64,000 nt of DNA from Nocardioides sp. YR527 (GTDB lineage Bacteria; Actinomycetota; Actinomycetes; Propionibacteriales; Nocardioidaceae): contig NZ_FNFN01000008.1 in NCBI RefSeq assembly GCF_900101045.1, positions 186,001-250,000 on the forward strand, read 5' to 3'. The notes beneath the pieces were generated by a model that made no database searches, had not been told where the DNA came from, and was given only the letters and a program-made list of their open reading frames with translations. A program made the position numbers and the translations under genes. Of the stretch, positions 33,403-43,356 are shown one piece after another. Every line of letters begins with the position of its first letter. The first letter of the stretch is position 1.

Positions 33403-35297
33403 CCCACGTGCACGTGCGGCCGCCGGCTCCGGTCCGGCTCGGCACGCCGCAGGATCTCCCGGGTGGTCGGGGCGACCTCGCCGACCCCGGTGAACAGGAA
33501 CCGCAGCAGGTTGATCGCCGGGTTGCCCTCGGTCCACTCGAAGTAGATGTGCGGCACGACGCCGGTGACGTCGCGGATGTGGAGCATCGTCGCGGCCAGC
33601 GCGTTGGGCACCGCCGGTGCCTCCAGGCGCAGCACCCGGCGGCGTCCGGTCACCTCGCCGCGTACCGCCAGGGTGCCTTCGAAGTCGGACGGGTCCGTGA
33701 CGTGCACCTCGACGAAGATGATGTCGGCGTCGTCGACCAGGTCGTTGTCGAGGACCATCTGGCGCAGCTTGTCCTCGTACTCCTCGGGGCCCTCGGTGCC
33801 CTCGTGCTCGTTGGCGACCAGGCGGATCTGGCGGCGGGCACACTCGCGCAGGAACGTCTCGGCCAACTTGTCGAGCTCGACGCCGGTCACGCGCAGCTCG
33901 AAGGAGCGCATGATCCGGGAGACCAGCGAGACCCCGATGATCGCGGCGATGAAGCAGGCGGCGATCTTGACGCCGTCGGGACGCTCGATCACGTTGGAGA
34001 CCGTGGTGTAGGCGAACACGACCGCGATCAGGCCGAACAGGACCCTCCGGACCTTCTGACCGGCCTTGTGCGCGGCCAGGGTCACCGCCACCGCGGCGGA
34101 GAGCATCAGGACCAGCACACCCGTCGCGTACGCCCCGCCCTGGGCATCCACGTCGGCGTCGAAGATCCAGGTGATCAGGAACGCTGCCGCCGAGATGGTC
34201 ACCACCAGCGGCCGGGTCGCGGCCGCCCACTCCGGTGACATCCCGTAGCGCGGCAGGTAGCGCGGGATCAGGTTGAGCAGACCGGCCATCGCCGAGGCGC
34301 CGGCGAACCACAGGATGAGGATGGTCGAGATGTCGTACGCCGTCCCAAAGGCGCTGCCGAGGTAGTCGTGGGCGAGATAGGCCAGGGCCCGGCCGTTGGC
34401 CTCACCGCCCTCCTGGAACTCCTCGGCGGGGATCAGCAGGGTGGTCACCCAGGAGGAGGCGATCAGGAACACGCTCATCGTCAGGGCGGCCGCGGTGAGC
34501 AGCTTCTTCGTGCCCCGGATCCGGCCGGCGGGGTTCTCCTCGGTGTCGCTCTTGTCGCCCCTGACCTGCGGCATCACCGCGACACCGGTCTCGAACCCGC
34601 TCATCCCGAGGGCGAGCTTGGGGAAGACGAGCAGCGAGACGGCGATCATCGTCGTGACATCGCCGTGCTCGACGAAGAGCGCGTCGTTCCAGCTGGTGAA
34701 GACACCGGGGTTGCTGAACACGTGCACCAGGCCGACGACGATCACGACCAGGTTGAGGGCCAGGAAGGTGACCACCAGGCCGACGGCGATCCCGATCGCC
34801 TCCTTGAACCCCTTCAGGAAGACGGCACCCAGGGCGGCGAGCAGCACCAGGGTGATCACCATGTTGTGCCCGTCCCACGTGGACGGGAAGAGCGGGTTCT
34901 CCACCACGTGAGCGGCGCCGTCGGCGGCCGAGAGGGTCATCGTGATGATGAAGTCGGTGGCCGCGAAGCCGAGCAGGGCGAGCACGAACGCCTTGCCGCC
35001 CCAGCGGGACAGCAGCCGCTCCAGCATGGCGATCGACCCCTGCCCGTGCGGGCTCTCGGCCGCGACCCGGCGGTAGACCGGCAGCGCACCGAGCAGGGTC
35101 AGCCCGACCAGGACCAGGGTCGCGATCGGCGAGAGCAGCCCGGCAGCGAGCGCCGCGATGCCCGGCTGGTAGCCCAGCGTCGAGAAGTAGTCGACGCCGG
35201 TCAGGCACATCACCTGCCACCACGGGTGCTTCTTCTCGTGGGTCTCCGTGGGCGCTGCGGCGCCCGGGACGCTGCTCGCCGTGGTCACTGCGGTCAC
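33399..35297 (-). CDS. APC-superfamily transporter with C-terminal cytoplasmic domain
   Basis: A 632-residue membrane protein with about twelve helices (residues ~25-455), beginning WWQVMCLTGVDYFSTLGYQPGIAALAAG, with PHGQGSIAML and GFETGVAVMPQV. It ends in a ~175-residue soluble region (from ELRVTGVELDKLAE). This layout resembles KUP/KimA-like and other large APC permeases, not small amino-acid permeases. The adjacent kdp genes make potassium transport a reasonable guess, but the substrate is not shown. The GTG at 35297 is weakly supported by an AAGAAT box. Confidence 0.7.
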   Translation of the reverse strand: MTAVTTASSVPGAAAPTETHEKKHPWWQVMCLTGVDYFSTLGYQPGIAALAAGLLSPIATLVLVGLTLLGALPVYRRVAAESPHGQGSIAMLERLLSRWGGKAFVLALLGFAATDFIITMTLSAADGAAHVVENPLFPSTWDGHNMVITLVLLAALGAVFLKGFKEAIGIAVGLVVTFLALNLVVIVVGLVHVFSNPGVFTSWNDALFVEHGDVTTMIAVSLLVFPKLALGMSGFETGVAVMPQVRGDKSDTEENPAGRIRGTKKLLTAAALTMSVFLIASSWVTTLLIPAEEFQEGGEANGRALAYLAHDYLGSAFGTAYDISTILILWFAGASAMAGLLNLIPRYLPRYGMSPEWAAATRPLVVTISAAAFLITWIFDADVDAQGGAYATGVLVLMLSAAVAVTLAAHKAGQKVRRVLFGLIAVVFAYTTVSNVIERPDGVKIAACFIAAIIGVSLVSRIMRSFELRVTGVELDKLAETFLRECARRQIRLVANEHEGTEGPEEYEDKLRQMVLDNDLVDDADIIFVEVHVTDPSDFEGTLAVRGEVTGRRRVLRLEAPAVPNALAATMLHIRDVTGVVPHIYFEWTEGNPAINLLRFLFTGVGEVAPTTREILRRAEPDRSRRPHVHVG

Positions 35298-35444
35298 CCG
35301 ATCAATTCTTCAGCCCGATCGACCCGGATCGGGCATCCGAGCCCCGCGGGAAGGCGTAAGGATTCCGTCAAGATTCCGGGAGGCGGGTGTCAGAGGAGCG
35401 TCCAGACACCCGCGAGGGCGTAGATGCGAGCGCAGGCTGGTCGT

Positions 35445-35792
35445 ATGGAGCTGCTGGAGAAGGTCACGGCGGTACGTGCCGGCGCAGCGGCCGCCGTCCT
35501 GCTGATCGCCACGGCGGTCCTCACTGTCGTCGGCGTCGGCTTCTCGACCTGGCTGATCACCATGGTCGCCCTCAGCACCGGAGCCGCACTGACGCTGACC
35601 ACGCCGTACGCCCTGCTGTTGGCGCTCACCGGGTGGGGGCTGGTCACCGGGTTCGCGGTCAACACCGGCGGTCAGCTGACGTTCGGCGCCAGCGACCTGC
35701 GCCACCTGGGGCTGCTCCTCGCGCTGGGGGTCGTCGCCTCCCGCTACTCCCCCGGACCGGCCTCGGGCTCCGCTTCGGCATCGAGGGTGTAG
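35445..35792 (+). CDS. Small membrane protein next to kdpE (possibly DUF4118-like)
   Basis: A 115-residue protein with three to four short hydrophobic segments (AAAAVLLIATAVLTVVGVGF, ITMVALSTGAALTL, LLLALTGWGLVTGFAV, LGLLLALGVVA). Its shape recalls the small DUF4118 membrane domain of KdpD, but I cannot confirm homology. The ATG at 35445 has CAGGCT six bases upstream and is preferred to the ATG at 35424. Its 3' end overlaps kdpE by 49 bp on the opposite strand, which leaves some doubt about its exact extent. Confidence 0.5.
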   Translation: MELLEKVTAVRAGAAAAVLLIATAVLTVVGVGFSTWLITMVALSTGAALTLTTPYALLLALTGWGLVTGFAVNTGGQLTFGASDLRHLGLLLALGVVASRYSPGPASGSASASRV

Positions 35793-36454
35793 CCCACACC
35801 AGGTGTGGTGACGAGGTAGCGCGGGTGGGCGGGGTCGGCCTCGAGCTTGCGGCGCAGTTGAGCGGCGTAGACGCGGAGGTAGTGGGTCTCCTTGGCGTAC
35901 GCGGGGCCCCAGACCTCCTTGAGGATCTGGTCGCGCGGCACCAGCCGGCCGACGTTGCGGGCCAGCAGCTCCAGGAAGGACCACTCCGTCGGGGTCAGCC
36001 GGACGTCCTCACCGGCGCGGTGGACCCGCTTGCGCGCGAAGTCGATCTCGAGGTCGCCCACGGTGAGCGTGGTCGCGGCCGGGGGCGCGGACTCCTGGGA
36101 CCGTCGCACCGCGGCCCGCAGCCGCGCCATCAGCTCGTTCATCGCGAACGGCTTGGTGACGTAGTCGTCGGCCCCCAGGTCGAGCGCCTCGACCTTGTCG
36201 TCGCCGTGCTGACGCGCGGAGAGCACGACCACCGGCACCTGGGTCCAGCCCCGCAGCCCCTCGATCACCTCGGTGCCGTCGAGGTCCGGGAGGCCGAGGT
36301 CCAGCAGGACCACGTCGGGGTGGGTCGCCGCGGCGGCGGCCAGCGCCGAGCGCCCGTCGACCGCCGTCTCCACCTCCCAGCCGGCGGCGCGCAGGTTGAT
36401 CGCCAGCGCGCGAAGCAGCGCCGGCTCGTCGTCGATGACAAGCACCTTGCTCAT
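35744..36454 (-). CDS. kdpE: Response regulator KdpE
   Basis: A 236-residue OmpR/PhoB-family regulator. The receiver domain has VIDDEP (acidic pocket), the phospho-acceptor Asp in VVLLDLGLPDLDG and the conserved TKPF Lys. The C-terminal winged helix (RLTPTEWSFLELLARNVGRL...THYLRVYAAQLRRKLE) binds DNA. With KdpD it activates kdpFABC under potassium limitation. Its ATG overlaps the kdpD stop (ATGA). Candidate target sites with 11-bp direct-repeat spacing occur upstream of kdpF and of the small gene at 43667. Confidence 0.93.
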   Translation of the reverse strand: MSKVLVIDDEPALLRALAINLRAAGWEVETAVDGRSALAAAAATHPDVVLLDLGLPDLDGTEVIEGLRGWTQVPVVVLSARQHGDDKVEALDLGADDYVTKPFAMNELMARLRAAVRRSQESAPPAATTLTVGDLEIDFARKRVHRAGEDVRLTPTEWSFLELLARNVGRLVPRDQILKEVWGPAYAKETHYLRVYAAQLRRKLEADPAHPRYLVTTPGVGYTLDAEAEPEAGPGE

Positions 36455-38970
36455 GCGCGCGGCACCGCCAGCGCCATGGTCAGCCCGCCCCCAGGAGTGT
36501 CGTCGGCCGACAGCTCGACGCCCAGCGCCTCACTGAGCCCCCGGGCGACCGCGAGGCCGAGACCGAGACCGCCGGGCGAGGTGTCGTCGAGCCGCTGGAA
36601 CGGCTCGAACATCCGCTCACGCTGGCCTTCGGGTACGCCGGGGCCCCGGTCGACGATCATCACCTCCACAGTCTCGGGGGTCACGTGGGCGAGGATGCGC
36701 ACCGGCTCGCCGGACGAGACCCGGACCGAGTTGGCGACCAGGTTGGCGACGACGCGCTCGAGGAGGCCCGGGTCGGTGCGTACCAACGGGGTGTCCTCGC
36801 CGACCTCGAAGGAGACCGCGCCCGGGGGCAGGCCCGCGACGGCCAGGGGAAGGGACTCCTCCAGGCTGACGGCGCCCATGACGGGATGGACCAGGCCGGC
36901 CTCGACGCGTGACAGGTCCAGCAGGTTGTCGATGAGGCTCTCGAGCTGGTCCGCGGACCCGGCGGCCGACTCGACCAGCACCTTGCGGTCCTCCTCCGGC
37001 ATCCGGCCGACCAGGAGCCCGTCGAGCGCGGCACGCATGGTGGCCAGCGGCGTACGCAGGTCGTGGGAGACCGCCCGGAGCAGCGCGGTCGAGGTCTGCT
37101 CGGCCCGCTCCAGCGCCATCGCCCGGTCCGCCTGGTCCCGCAGTCTCCGGTATTCCAGCACCAGCGAGGTCTGCACCGCGAACGCCTCCAGGACCCGGCG
37201 TTCCCGCCCTCGCAGCGGGCTCCCGCGCAGCACGATCACGTGGGTGTCGTTCACCGCGACCTGGGTGTCGCCCTGCTCGGGCTCGGCGGGATAGCCGATG
37301 CCGGCGCCGGCCAGCCGCACCCAGCCCTGCGGCGTCTGTTCCAGGAGCACCACCGCCTGCTGCCCGAAGGTCTCGCGTACGCGGGTCACGATCGCCTCGG
37401 CCGTGTCCTGGCCGGTCAGGACCGAGCGTGACAGAGCACCCATGGTGGCGGCCTCGCCCTTGGCCTGACGAGCCTCCTCGGCGCGTCGGGAGGCCCGGTC
37501 CACGACGGTCGCGACCGCCACCGCGACGGTCACGAAGACGATCAGGGTCACGACGTTGCGTGGCTCCTGGATCGTGAACTTGTGCACCGGTGCGGTGAAC
37601 CACCAGTTCAGGTGCAGGAACCCGGCGATCGCGGCGACCACGGCCGGCCAGCGTCCTCCGATCAGGGCGACCAGCACCGTGGCAGCCAACAGCAGCATGC
37701 TGGCCAGCGGAAGCCGCTCGGCCGCGTCGGCGGCACCGTCGCGGTTGAGCAGCCAGGCCAGCCCGAGCGGCACCAGGACGGCGCACAGCCAGCCGAGCAC
37801 CTGCCTCCGTCGACTCAACGGCGAGCCGGCCGAGGCCCGCGCCTGTGCGCCCCGGGCGATCTCCTCGTGGGTCACCAGGTGGACGTCGATCGACCCGGCC
37901 GCGGTGGCGATCCGGTCACCGGTGGAGCCGGTGAACAGGCGGCGTACGCGGGAGTGCCGGGAGACCCCGACGATGATCATGGTCGCGTTGGCGCCGACCG
38001 CGAAGTCGACGACCGCCCCGGCGGCGTCCTCCCCCACGACGGTGTGGAAGGTGCCGCCGAGCGAGGCGGTGAGCGTCTGCGCCCGGTCGAGCCCACGGTC
38101 CTCGGGACGGGCCAGCCCGTCGGCGGCGACCACGTGCACCGCCAGCAGCTCCGAGCCCTTGGCACGCTGGCACAGGCGCGCCCCACGGCGCAGCAGCGTC
38201 TCCGACTCGGGCCCGCCGGTGACCGCGACCACGATCCGCTCCTTGGTCGGCCACGGGTGCTCGATCCGGTTCTCGCGCCGGTAGTCGCCGAGCGCGTCGT
38301 CGACCCGGTCGGCCAGCCACAGCAGCGCCAGCTCTCGCAGCGCGGTCAGGTTGCCGACCCGGAAGTAGGAGGTCAGGCTGGCGTCGATGTTCTCGGGCCG
38401 GTAGATGTTCCCGTGCGCCATCCGTCGACGCAGCGCGTCGGGAGCCATGTCGACGAGCTGGATCTGGTCGGCGGTGCGCACCACCTCGTCGGGCACGGTC
38501 TCCCGCTGACGTACGCCGGTGATCCGCTCGACCTCGTCGTTGAGCGACTCCAGGTGCTGGATGTTGACGGTGGTGATCACGTCGATCCCGGCCGCCCGGA
38601 TCTGCTCGACGTCCTGGGCCCGCTTGGTGTGCCGGCTGCCGGGCACGTTGGTGTGCGCGAGCTCGTCGATGCAGACCACCGTCGGAGCCCGGGCGATCAC
38701 CGCCTCCACGTCGAGCTCGGTGAAGGTCGCCCCGCGGTAGCCGATCTCCCGGCGCGGAACCAGCTCGAGCCCGTCCAGCATCTCGCCGGTGTGCACGCGC
38801 TGATGGGTCTCCACGAGCCCGATGACCACATCGGTCCCGCGGGCGACCCGCCGCTTCGCCTCGCCGAGCATGGCGTACGTCTTCCCCACCCCCGGTGCCG
38901 CACCGAGGTACACGGTGAGCCGGCCGCGCCTGGGCACGGCCGGCTGCTCCGCCCTGTGATCGTTGCTCAC
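36451..38970 (-). CDS. kdpD: Sensor histidine kinase KdpD
   Basis: An 839-residue membrane kinase. Domains in order: the N-terminal KdpD domain with Walker A GAAPGVGKT (24-32), a universal-stress-protein domain, four closely spaced transmembrane helices (DUF4118, about 395-490), a GAF-like region, the HisKA box with phospho-His in RAVSHDLRTPLATM, and HATPase_c motifs ending GGLGLGLAVARGL. It senses potassium/turgor and phosphorylates KdpE. It starts five bases after kdpC, so kdpFABCDE is probably one transcriptional unit. Confidence 0.95.
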   Translation of the reverse strand: MSNDHRAEQPAVPRRGRLTVYLGAAPGVGKTYAMLGEAKRRVARGTDVVIGLVETHQRVHTGEMLDGLELVPRREIGYRGATFTELDVEAVIARAPTVVCIDELAHTNVPGSRHTKRAQDVEQIRAAGIDVITTVNIQHLESLNDEVERITGVRQRETVPDEVVRTADQIQLVDMAPDALRRRMAHGNIYRPENIDASLTSYFRVGNLTALRELALLWLADRVDDALGDYRRENRIEHPWPTKERIVVAVTGGPESETLLRRGARLCQRAKGSELLAVHVVAADGLARPEDRGLDRAQTLTASLGGTFHTVVGEDAAGAVVDFAVGANATMIIVGVSRHSRVRRLFTGSTGDRIATAAGSIDVHLVTHEEIARGAQARASAGSPLSRRRQVLGWLCAVLVPLGLAWLLNRDGAADAAERLPLASMLLLAATVLVALIGGRWPAVVAAIAGFLHLNWWFTAPVHKFTIQEPRNVVTLIVFVTVAVAVATVVDRASRRAEEARQAKGEAATMGALSRSVLTGQDTAEAIVTRVRETFGQQAVVLLEQTPQGWVRLAGAGIGYPAEPEQGDTQVAVNDTHVIVLRGSPLRGRERRVLEAFAVQTSLVLEYRRLRDQADRAMALERAEQTSTALLRAVSHDLRTPLATMRAALDGLLVGRMPEEDRKVLVESAAGSADQLESLIDNLLDLSRVEAGLVHPVMGAVSLEESLPLAVAGLPPGAVSFEVGEDTPLVRTDPGLLERVVANLVANSVRVSSGEPVRILAHVTPETVEVMIVDRGPGVPEGQRERMFEPFQRLDDTSPGGLGLGLAVARGLSEALGVELSADDTPGGGLTMALAVPRA

Positions 38971-38975
38971 GAGGA

Positions 38976-39587
38976 TCAGTGTGCCGCCTGCTTCACCGCG
39001 ATGTTGAGCAGGAGCACGTTGACGTGCGCGTCACCGAGCACCCCCCACGTACGTCCCTCGGTGCTGTCCGCGACCAGCTCACGCACCTTCGCCTCGGTGA
39101 GACCGTTGGCCTTGGCCACGCGGGCGACCTGGAGCGAGGCGTAGTCGGGCGAGATGTGCGGGTCGAGGCCGGAGCCCGAGGCGGTGACCGCGTCGGCGGG
39201 GACGTCGGCGGCCGCGACGCCCTCACGGGCGGCGACCTCGGCCTTGCGCTCCTTGATCGCGTCGATCAGCGCCGGCTCCTCGGGGCCGAGGTTGGACCCG
39301 TAGGAGGACAGCGTGTCGTAGCCGTCACCGGCCGCGGAGGGGCGCGGGTAGAACAGCGCCGAGTCGTCGTTGACCTGCCCGATCAGGGCGGAGCCCGCGG
39401 CCTCGGACGGGTCCGTCGTGTGGCTTCCGTCGGCCGTCACCAGCGAGCCGTTCGCCTGCCAGGGGAAGGCGACCTGGGCGATGCCGGTGACGAGGAGCGG
39501 GTAGCCGAGACCGAGCACGAGGGTGGCCGCGATGAGCACCCGGAGCCCGGCCCAGGAGTGCCGCAGAAGGGCGTAGATGTCGTTCAT
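38976..39587 (-). CDS. kdpC: Potassium-transporting ATPase subunit KdpC
   Basis: A 203-residue subunit with one N-terminal transmembrane helix (LRVLIAATLVLGLGYPLLVTG) and an outer domain with GSALIGQ, FYPRPSAAGDGYD and SGSGLDPHIS, all diagnostic. It stabilises the KdpFABC complex and aids nucleotide binding by KdpB. The ATG at 39587 is 2 bp after the kdpB stop. Confidence 0.95.
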   Translation of the reverse strand: MNDIYALLRHSWAGLRVLIAATLVLGLGYPLLVTGIAQVAFPWQANGSLVTADGSHTTDPSEAAGSALIGQVNDDSALFYPRPSAAGDGYDTLSSYGSNLGPEEPALIDAIKERKAEVAAREGVAAADVPADAVTASGSGLDPHISPDYASLQVARVAKANGLTEAKVRELVADSTEGRTWGVLGDAHVNVLLLNIAVKQAAH

Positions 39588-39589
39588 GA

Positions 39590-41677
39590 TCACAGTCCTG
39601 GGATGAGAGAGATGACGAGGTCGAGCAGCTTGATGCCCAGGAAGGGGGCGATCAGGCCACCGACTCCGTAGAGGAGGATGTTGCGGCGGAGCAGCTCGAC
39701 GGCCGACGAAGGGCGGTAGCGCACGCCGCGCAGCGCCAGCGGGATCAGCACGATGATGACCAGCGCGTTGAAGACGACCGCCGAGACGATCGCGGACTCC
39801 GGCGTCGAGAGCCGCATGATGTTGAGCACCTCGAGCTGCGGGAAGGCGACCACGAACATCGCCGGCAGGATCGCGAAGTACTTCGCGATGTCGTTGGCCA
39901 CCGAGAAGGTGGTCAGCGCGCCTCGGGTGATGAGCAGCTGCTTGCCGATCTCGACCACGTCGATGAGCTTGGTCGGGTCGGAGTCGAGGTCGACCATGTT
40001 GCCGGCCTCCTTGGCAGCGGTGGTGCCGGTGTTCATCGCGACCCCGACGTCGGCCTGGGCCAGCGCGGGCGCGTCGTTGGTGCCGTCGCCGCACATCGCG
40101 ACCATCCGGCCACCACGCTGCTCCTTCCGGATCAGCGCCAGCTTGTCCTCCGGCGTCGCCTCGGCGAGGAAGTCGTCGACCCCCGCCTCCTTGGCGATCG
40201 CGGCCGCGGTGGCGGCGTTGTCGCCGGTGATCATCACCGTGCGGATGCCCATGGCGCGCATCTCGTCGAACCGCTCCCGGATGCCGTCCTTGACGACGTC
40301 CTTGAGGTGCACCACGCCCAGCACCCGCGCCGGGTCGCTGTTGCGGTGCTCGGCGATGACCAGTGGCGTACCTCCGCTCTCGGCGATCTCCGAGACGACC
40401 ACACCGGTCTCCGGGGGCACCTGGCCACCGTTCTCGCGGACCCAGGCCGTCACCGCGGAGGCCGCGCCCTTGCGTACGCTCAGGCCGGGGCTGTCCAGGC
40501 CGGACATCCGGGTGGTGGCGGAGAACTCGACCATCGTCGCCTCCGCGGGGCCGCCCATCGAGCGACCCACCAGCGTCAGGATGCTTCGACCCTCGGGGGT
40601 CTGGTCGGAGAGGCTGGCCAGGACCGCGGCGTTCTCCGCGCCGGTCAGGGTGACACCGGTGACCGGGATGATCTCGTGGGCCTGCCGGTTGCCGTAGGTG
40701 ATCGTGCCGGTCTTGTCGAGCAGGAGCACGTCCACGTCACCGGCTGCCTCGACCGCACGGCCGGACATGGCGAGCACGTTGCGGCGTACCAGCCGGTCCA
40801 TGCCCGCGATCCCGATGGCGCTCAGCAGGGCGCCGATGGTGGTCGGGATCAGGCAGACCAGCAGCGCGATCAGCACCAGCCAGGACTGGTGCGCGCCGGA
40901 GTAGTCGGCGAGGAAGTAGAGCGTCCCGCAGACGACCACGAAGATGACCGTCAGCGTCGAGAGCAGCACGTTGAGGGCGATCTCGTTCGGCGTACGCTGC
41001 CGCTCCGAGCCCTCGACCAGCGCGATCATCCGGTCGACGAACGACTGGCCCGGGTCGGAGGTGATCTGCACGACGATCCGGTCGGAGAGCACCAGGGTGC
41101 CGCCGGTGACCGCGGATCGGTCACCGCCCGACTCCCGGATCACCGGGGCCGACTCGCCGGTCACGGCGCTCTCGTCGACGCTCGCGACACCTTCGATGAT
41201 GTCGCCGTCACCGGGGATCCGCTCCCCGGCCTCGACGACCACCCGGTCGCCCTTGCGCAGGGCGGTGGAGGCCACCGCCTCCTCGGTGCCGTCGCCTCGC
41301 AGCCGACGCGCCGAGGTCTCGGTCTGCAGCGCCCGCAGCGAGGCCGCCTGAGCCTTGCCGCGGCCCTCGGCGACCGACTCGGCGAGGTTGCCGAAGACGA
41401 CGGTCAGCCAGAGCCAGGCCGTGACCAGCCAGCCCATCACGCTCGGGTCGAGGATCGAGAGCACGGTGGTGGCCACCGCGCCGATCTCGACGACCAGCAT
41501 GACCGGGGTCTGCACGAGCAGGCGCGGGTCGAGCTTGCGCAGCGCACCCGGCAGGGCAGCCCTGATCTGGGCAGCCGAGAGCGCACCCTTCGCGGGCGGC
41601 ACGGTGTGCCGGTCGTGGTGGTGCTCCTGGGGTTCCTCGGTGTCGGAGGCAGGAGGAAGGACGTTGAACTGGGTCAT
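39590..41677 (-). CDS. kdpB: Potassium-transporting P-type ATPase subunit KdpB
   Basis: A 695-residue P-type ATPase subunit. Visible motifs are the actuator loop VTGESAPV, the phosphorylation site LLLDKTGTITYG and the hinge GDGTNDAPALAQADVG. It hydrolyses ATP to drive K+ uptake through KdpA. The ATG at 41677 overlaps the kdpA stop by four bases; a longer frame upstream is a shadow of kdpA. Confidence 0.96.
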   Translation of the reverse strand: MTQFNVLPPASDTEEPQEHHHDRHTVPPAKGALSAAQIRAALPGALRKLDPRLLVQTPVMLVVEIGAVATTVLSILDPSVMGWLVTAWLWLTVVFGNLAESVAEGRGKAQAASLRALQTETSARRLRGDGTEEAVASTALRKGDRVVVEAGERIPGDGDIIEGVASVDESAVTGESAPVIRESGGDRSAVTGGTLVLSDRIVVQITSDPGQSFVDRMIALVEGSERQRTPNEIALNVLLSTLTVIFVVVCGTLYFLADYSGAHQSWLVLIALLVCLIPTTIGALLSAIGIAGMDRLVRRNVLAMSGRAVEAAGDVDVLLLDKTGTITYGNRQAHEIIPVTGVTLTGAENAAVLASLSDQTPEGRSILTLVGRSMGGPAEATMVEFSATTRMSGLDSPGLSVRKGAASAVTAWVRENGGQVPPETGVVVSEIAESGGTPLVIAEHRNSDPARVLGVVHLKDVVKDGIRERFDEMRAMGIRTVMITGDNAATAAAIAKEAGVDDFLAEATPEDKLALIRKEQRGGRMVAMCGDGTNDAPALAQADVGVAMNTGTTAAKEAGNMVDLDSDPTKLIDVVEIGKQLLITRGALTTFSVANDIAKYFAILPAMFVVAFPQLEVLNIMRLSTPESAIVSAVVFNALVIIVLIPLALRGVRYRPSSAVELLRRNILLYGVGGLIAPFLGIKLLDLVISLIPGL

Positions 41678-43356
41678 GACAGCGACTCCACGATCGGACC
41701 GAGAGCAAGGGCAGGGACGTACGTCAGGCCGACCACGACCAGCGTGACGCCGGTGAGCAGCGCGACGAAGAGCGGGCGGTGGGTGGGCAGGGTGCCGGCA
41801 CCGACCGGCAACGGCCGCGTGGAGGCGAACCTGCCTGCCAGCGCGAGCACGACCACCAGCGGCACGAACCGGCCGAAGAGCATCAGCACGCCGAGCAGCG
41901 TGTTCCAGAACGGGGTGCCCGAGGTCAGTCCGCCGAAGGCGGAGCCGTTGTTGTTGGCAGCGCTGGTGACGGCATACAGCATCTCGGAGAAGCCGTGCGC
42001 ACCGGAGTTGAGAATGCCCTCGGGGCCGGCCGGGAAGGAGACCGCGACGGCGGCACCGACCAGCACCAGGATCGGGGTCACCAGGATGTAGACCGCGACC
42101 AGGGAGATCTCGTGCCGGCCGATCTTCTTGCCGAGATACTCCGGTGTACGCCCCACCATCAGGCCGCACAGGAAGACGGTCACGATGGCGAGCATGAGCA
42201 TGCCGTAGAGGCCCGAGCCGACGCCGCCGGGCGCGACCTCGCCGAGCATCATCATGAAGAGCGTGATGCCGCCGCCGGGGGCGGTGAGGCTGTCGTGCAT
42301 CGCGTTGACCGCTCCGGTGGATGTGCCGGTGGTCGCGGCCGCGAAGAGCGCCGAGGCGGCCTCGCCGAAGCGGGTCTCCTTGCCCTCCATCGCGCCCCCG
42401 GCCAGCTGCGGCGCGGTGCCGGGCCCGGCCAGCTCGGCCCAGGTCAGCAGCGCGGTTCCACCGAGCAGGAGGACTGCCATCGTCGCCAGGATCGCGCCGC
42501 CCTGGCGGCGGTCGCGCACGATCAGGCCGAAGGCCCACGCCATCGCGAACGGGATGATCAGGATCAGGAAGATCTCGAGCATGTTGGTGAACGGGGTCGG
42601 GTTCTCCCAGGGGTGGGCGGAGTTCACGTTGAAGATGCCGCCACCGTTGGTGCCGAGCTCCTTGATCACCTCTTGGCTGGCGGCCGCGGCCGACGTCACG
42701 GTCTGCTCACCGCCGCCCAGGGTGGATATCGTCTGGTGGCTACGCAGGGTCTGCATGGTCCCGCTGGCGATCAGGACCAGTGCGCTGACGACCGAGATCG
42801 GCAGCTGCACGCGCACCACGCCGCGTACCAGGTCGGCCCAGAAGTTGCCGACCCGGCCACGGCCCTGTCTGTCGCCCTGTCCGCGGCCACGGGCAAGGCC
42901 CCGGGCGAAGGCGGCGGCGACCGCCATCCCGACCGCCGCGGAGACGAAGTTCTGCACCGTCAACCCGGCCATCTGGAGCAGGTTGCCCGCGGCGACCTCG
43001 CCGGAGTACCACTGCCAGTTCGTGTTGGCCACGAACGAGACCGCGGTGTTCCAGGCGCCGTCGCTGGGGAACGGGTCGAAGCCGAGACTCAGCGGCAGCC
43101 ACTGCTGGGTCCGCGCGAGGAGGTAGAGGAACAGGAGCCCGACCAGGGAGAACCCGAGCACGGCGAGCGCGTACGAGCGCCAGTGCTGGTCGGCGTCGGG
43201 GTCGACGCGCAGCACCCGGTAGGCCACCTTCTCGGCGCGCAGGTGCTTCTCGGAGGTGTAGATGTGGGCGAGGTAGCGGCCCAGCAGCGGGACCGTGAGA
43301 GCCAGCGCGGCGATCAGGACGACGATCTGCAGCACGGCGGCGACGACGGCGTTCAT
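41674..43356 (-). CDS. kdpA: Potassium-transporting ATPase channel subunit KdpA
   Basis: A 560-residue channel-like subunit with ten transmembrane helices and four pseudo-repeats. Selectivity-filter regions include SFVANTNWQWYSGE, LGTNGGGIFNVNSAHPWENP, TTGTSTGAVNAMHDS and TSAANNNGSAFGGL. It selects and conducts K+. Its ATG overlaps the kdpF stop, showing tight coupling. Confidence 0.96.
   Translation of the reverse strand: MNAVVAAVLQIVVLIAALALTVPLLGRYLAHIYTSEKHLRAEKVAYRVLRVDPDADQHWRSYALAVLGFSLVGLLFLYLLARTQQWLPLSLGFDPFPSDGAWNTAVSFVANTNWQWYSGEVAAGNLLQMAGLTVQNFVSAAVGMAVAAAFARGLARGRGQGDRQGRGRVGNFWADLVRGVVRVQLPISVVSALVLIASGTMQTLRSHQTISTLGGGEQTVTSAAAASQEVIKELGTNGGGIFNVNSAHPWENPTPFTNMLEIFLILIIPFAMAWAFGLIVRDRRQGGAILATMAVLLLGGTALLTWAELAGPGTAPQLAGGAMEGKETRFGEAASALFAAATTGTSTGAVNAMHDSLTAPGGGITLFMMMLGEVAPGGVGSGLYGMLMLAIVTVFLCGLMVGRTPEYLGKKIGRHEISLVAVYILVTPILVLVGAAVAVSFPAGPEGILNSGAHGFSEMLYAVTSAANNNGSAFGGLTSGTPFWNTLLGVLMLFGRFVPLVVVLALAGRFASTRPLPVGAGTLPTHRPLFVALLTGVTLVVVGLTYVPALALGPIVESLS

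Noticed and set aside
35356..35372. Third KdpE-type site (GTAAGGATTCCGTCAAG) before the small membrane gene
   Set aside because: Only one half-site is well matched, it is single, and its distance to the start differs from the 40 bp of the other two promoters.
41678..42538. Upstream extension of the kdpB reading frame
   Set aside because: It overlaps kdpA almost entirely; the ATG at 41677 overlaps the kdpA stop and gives the normal KdpB N-terminus.
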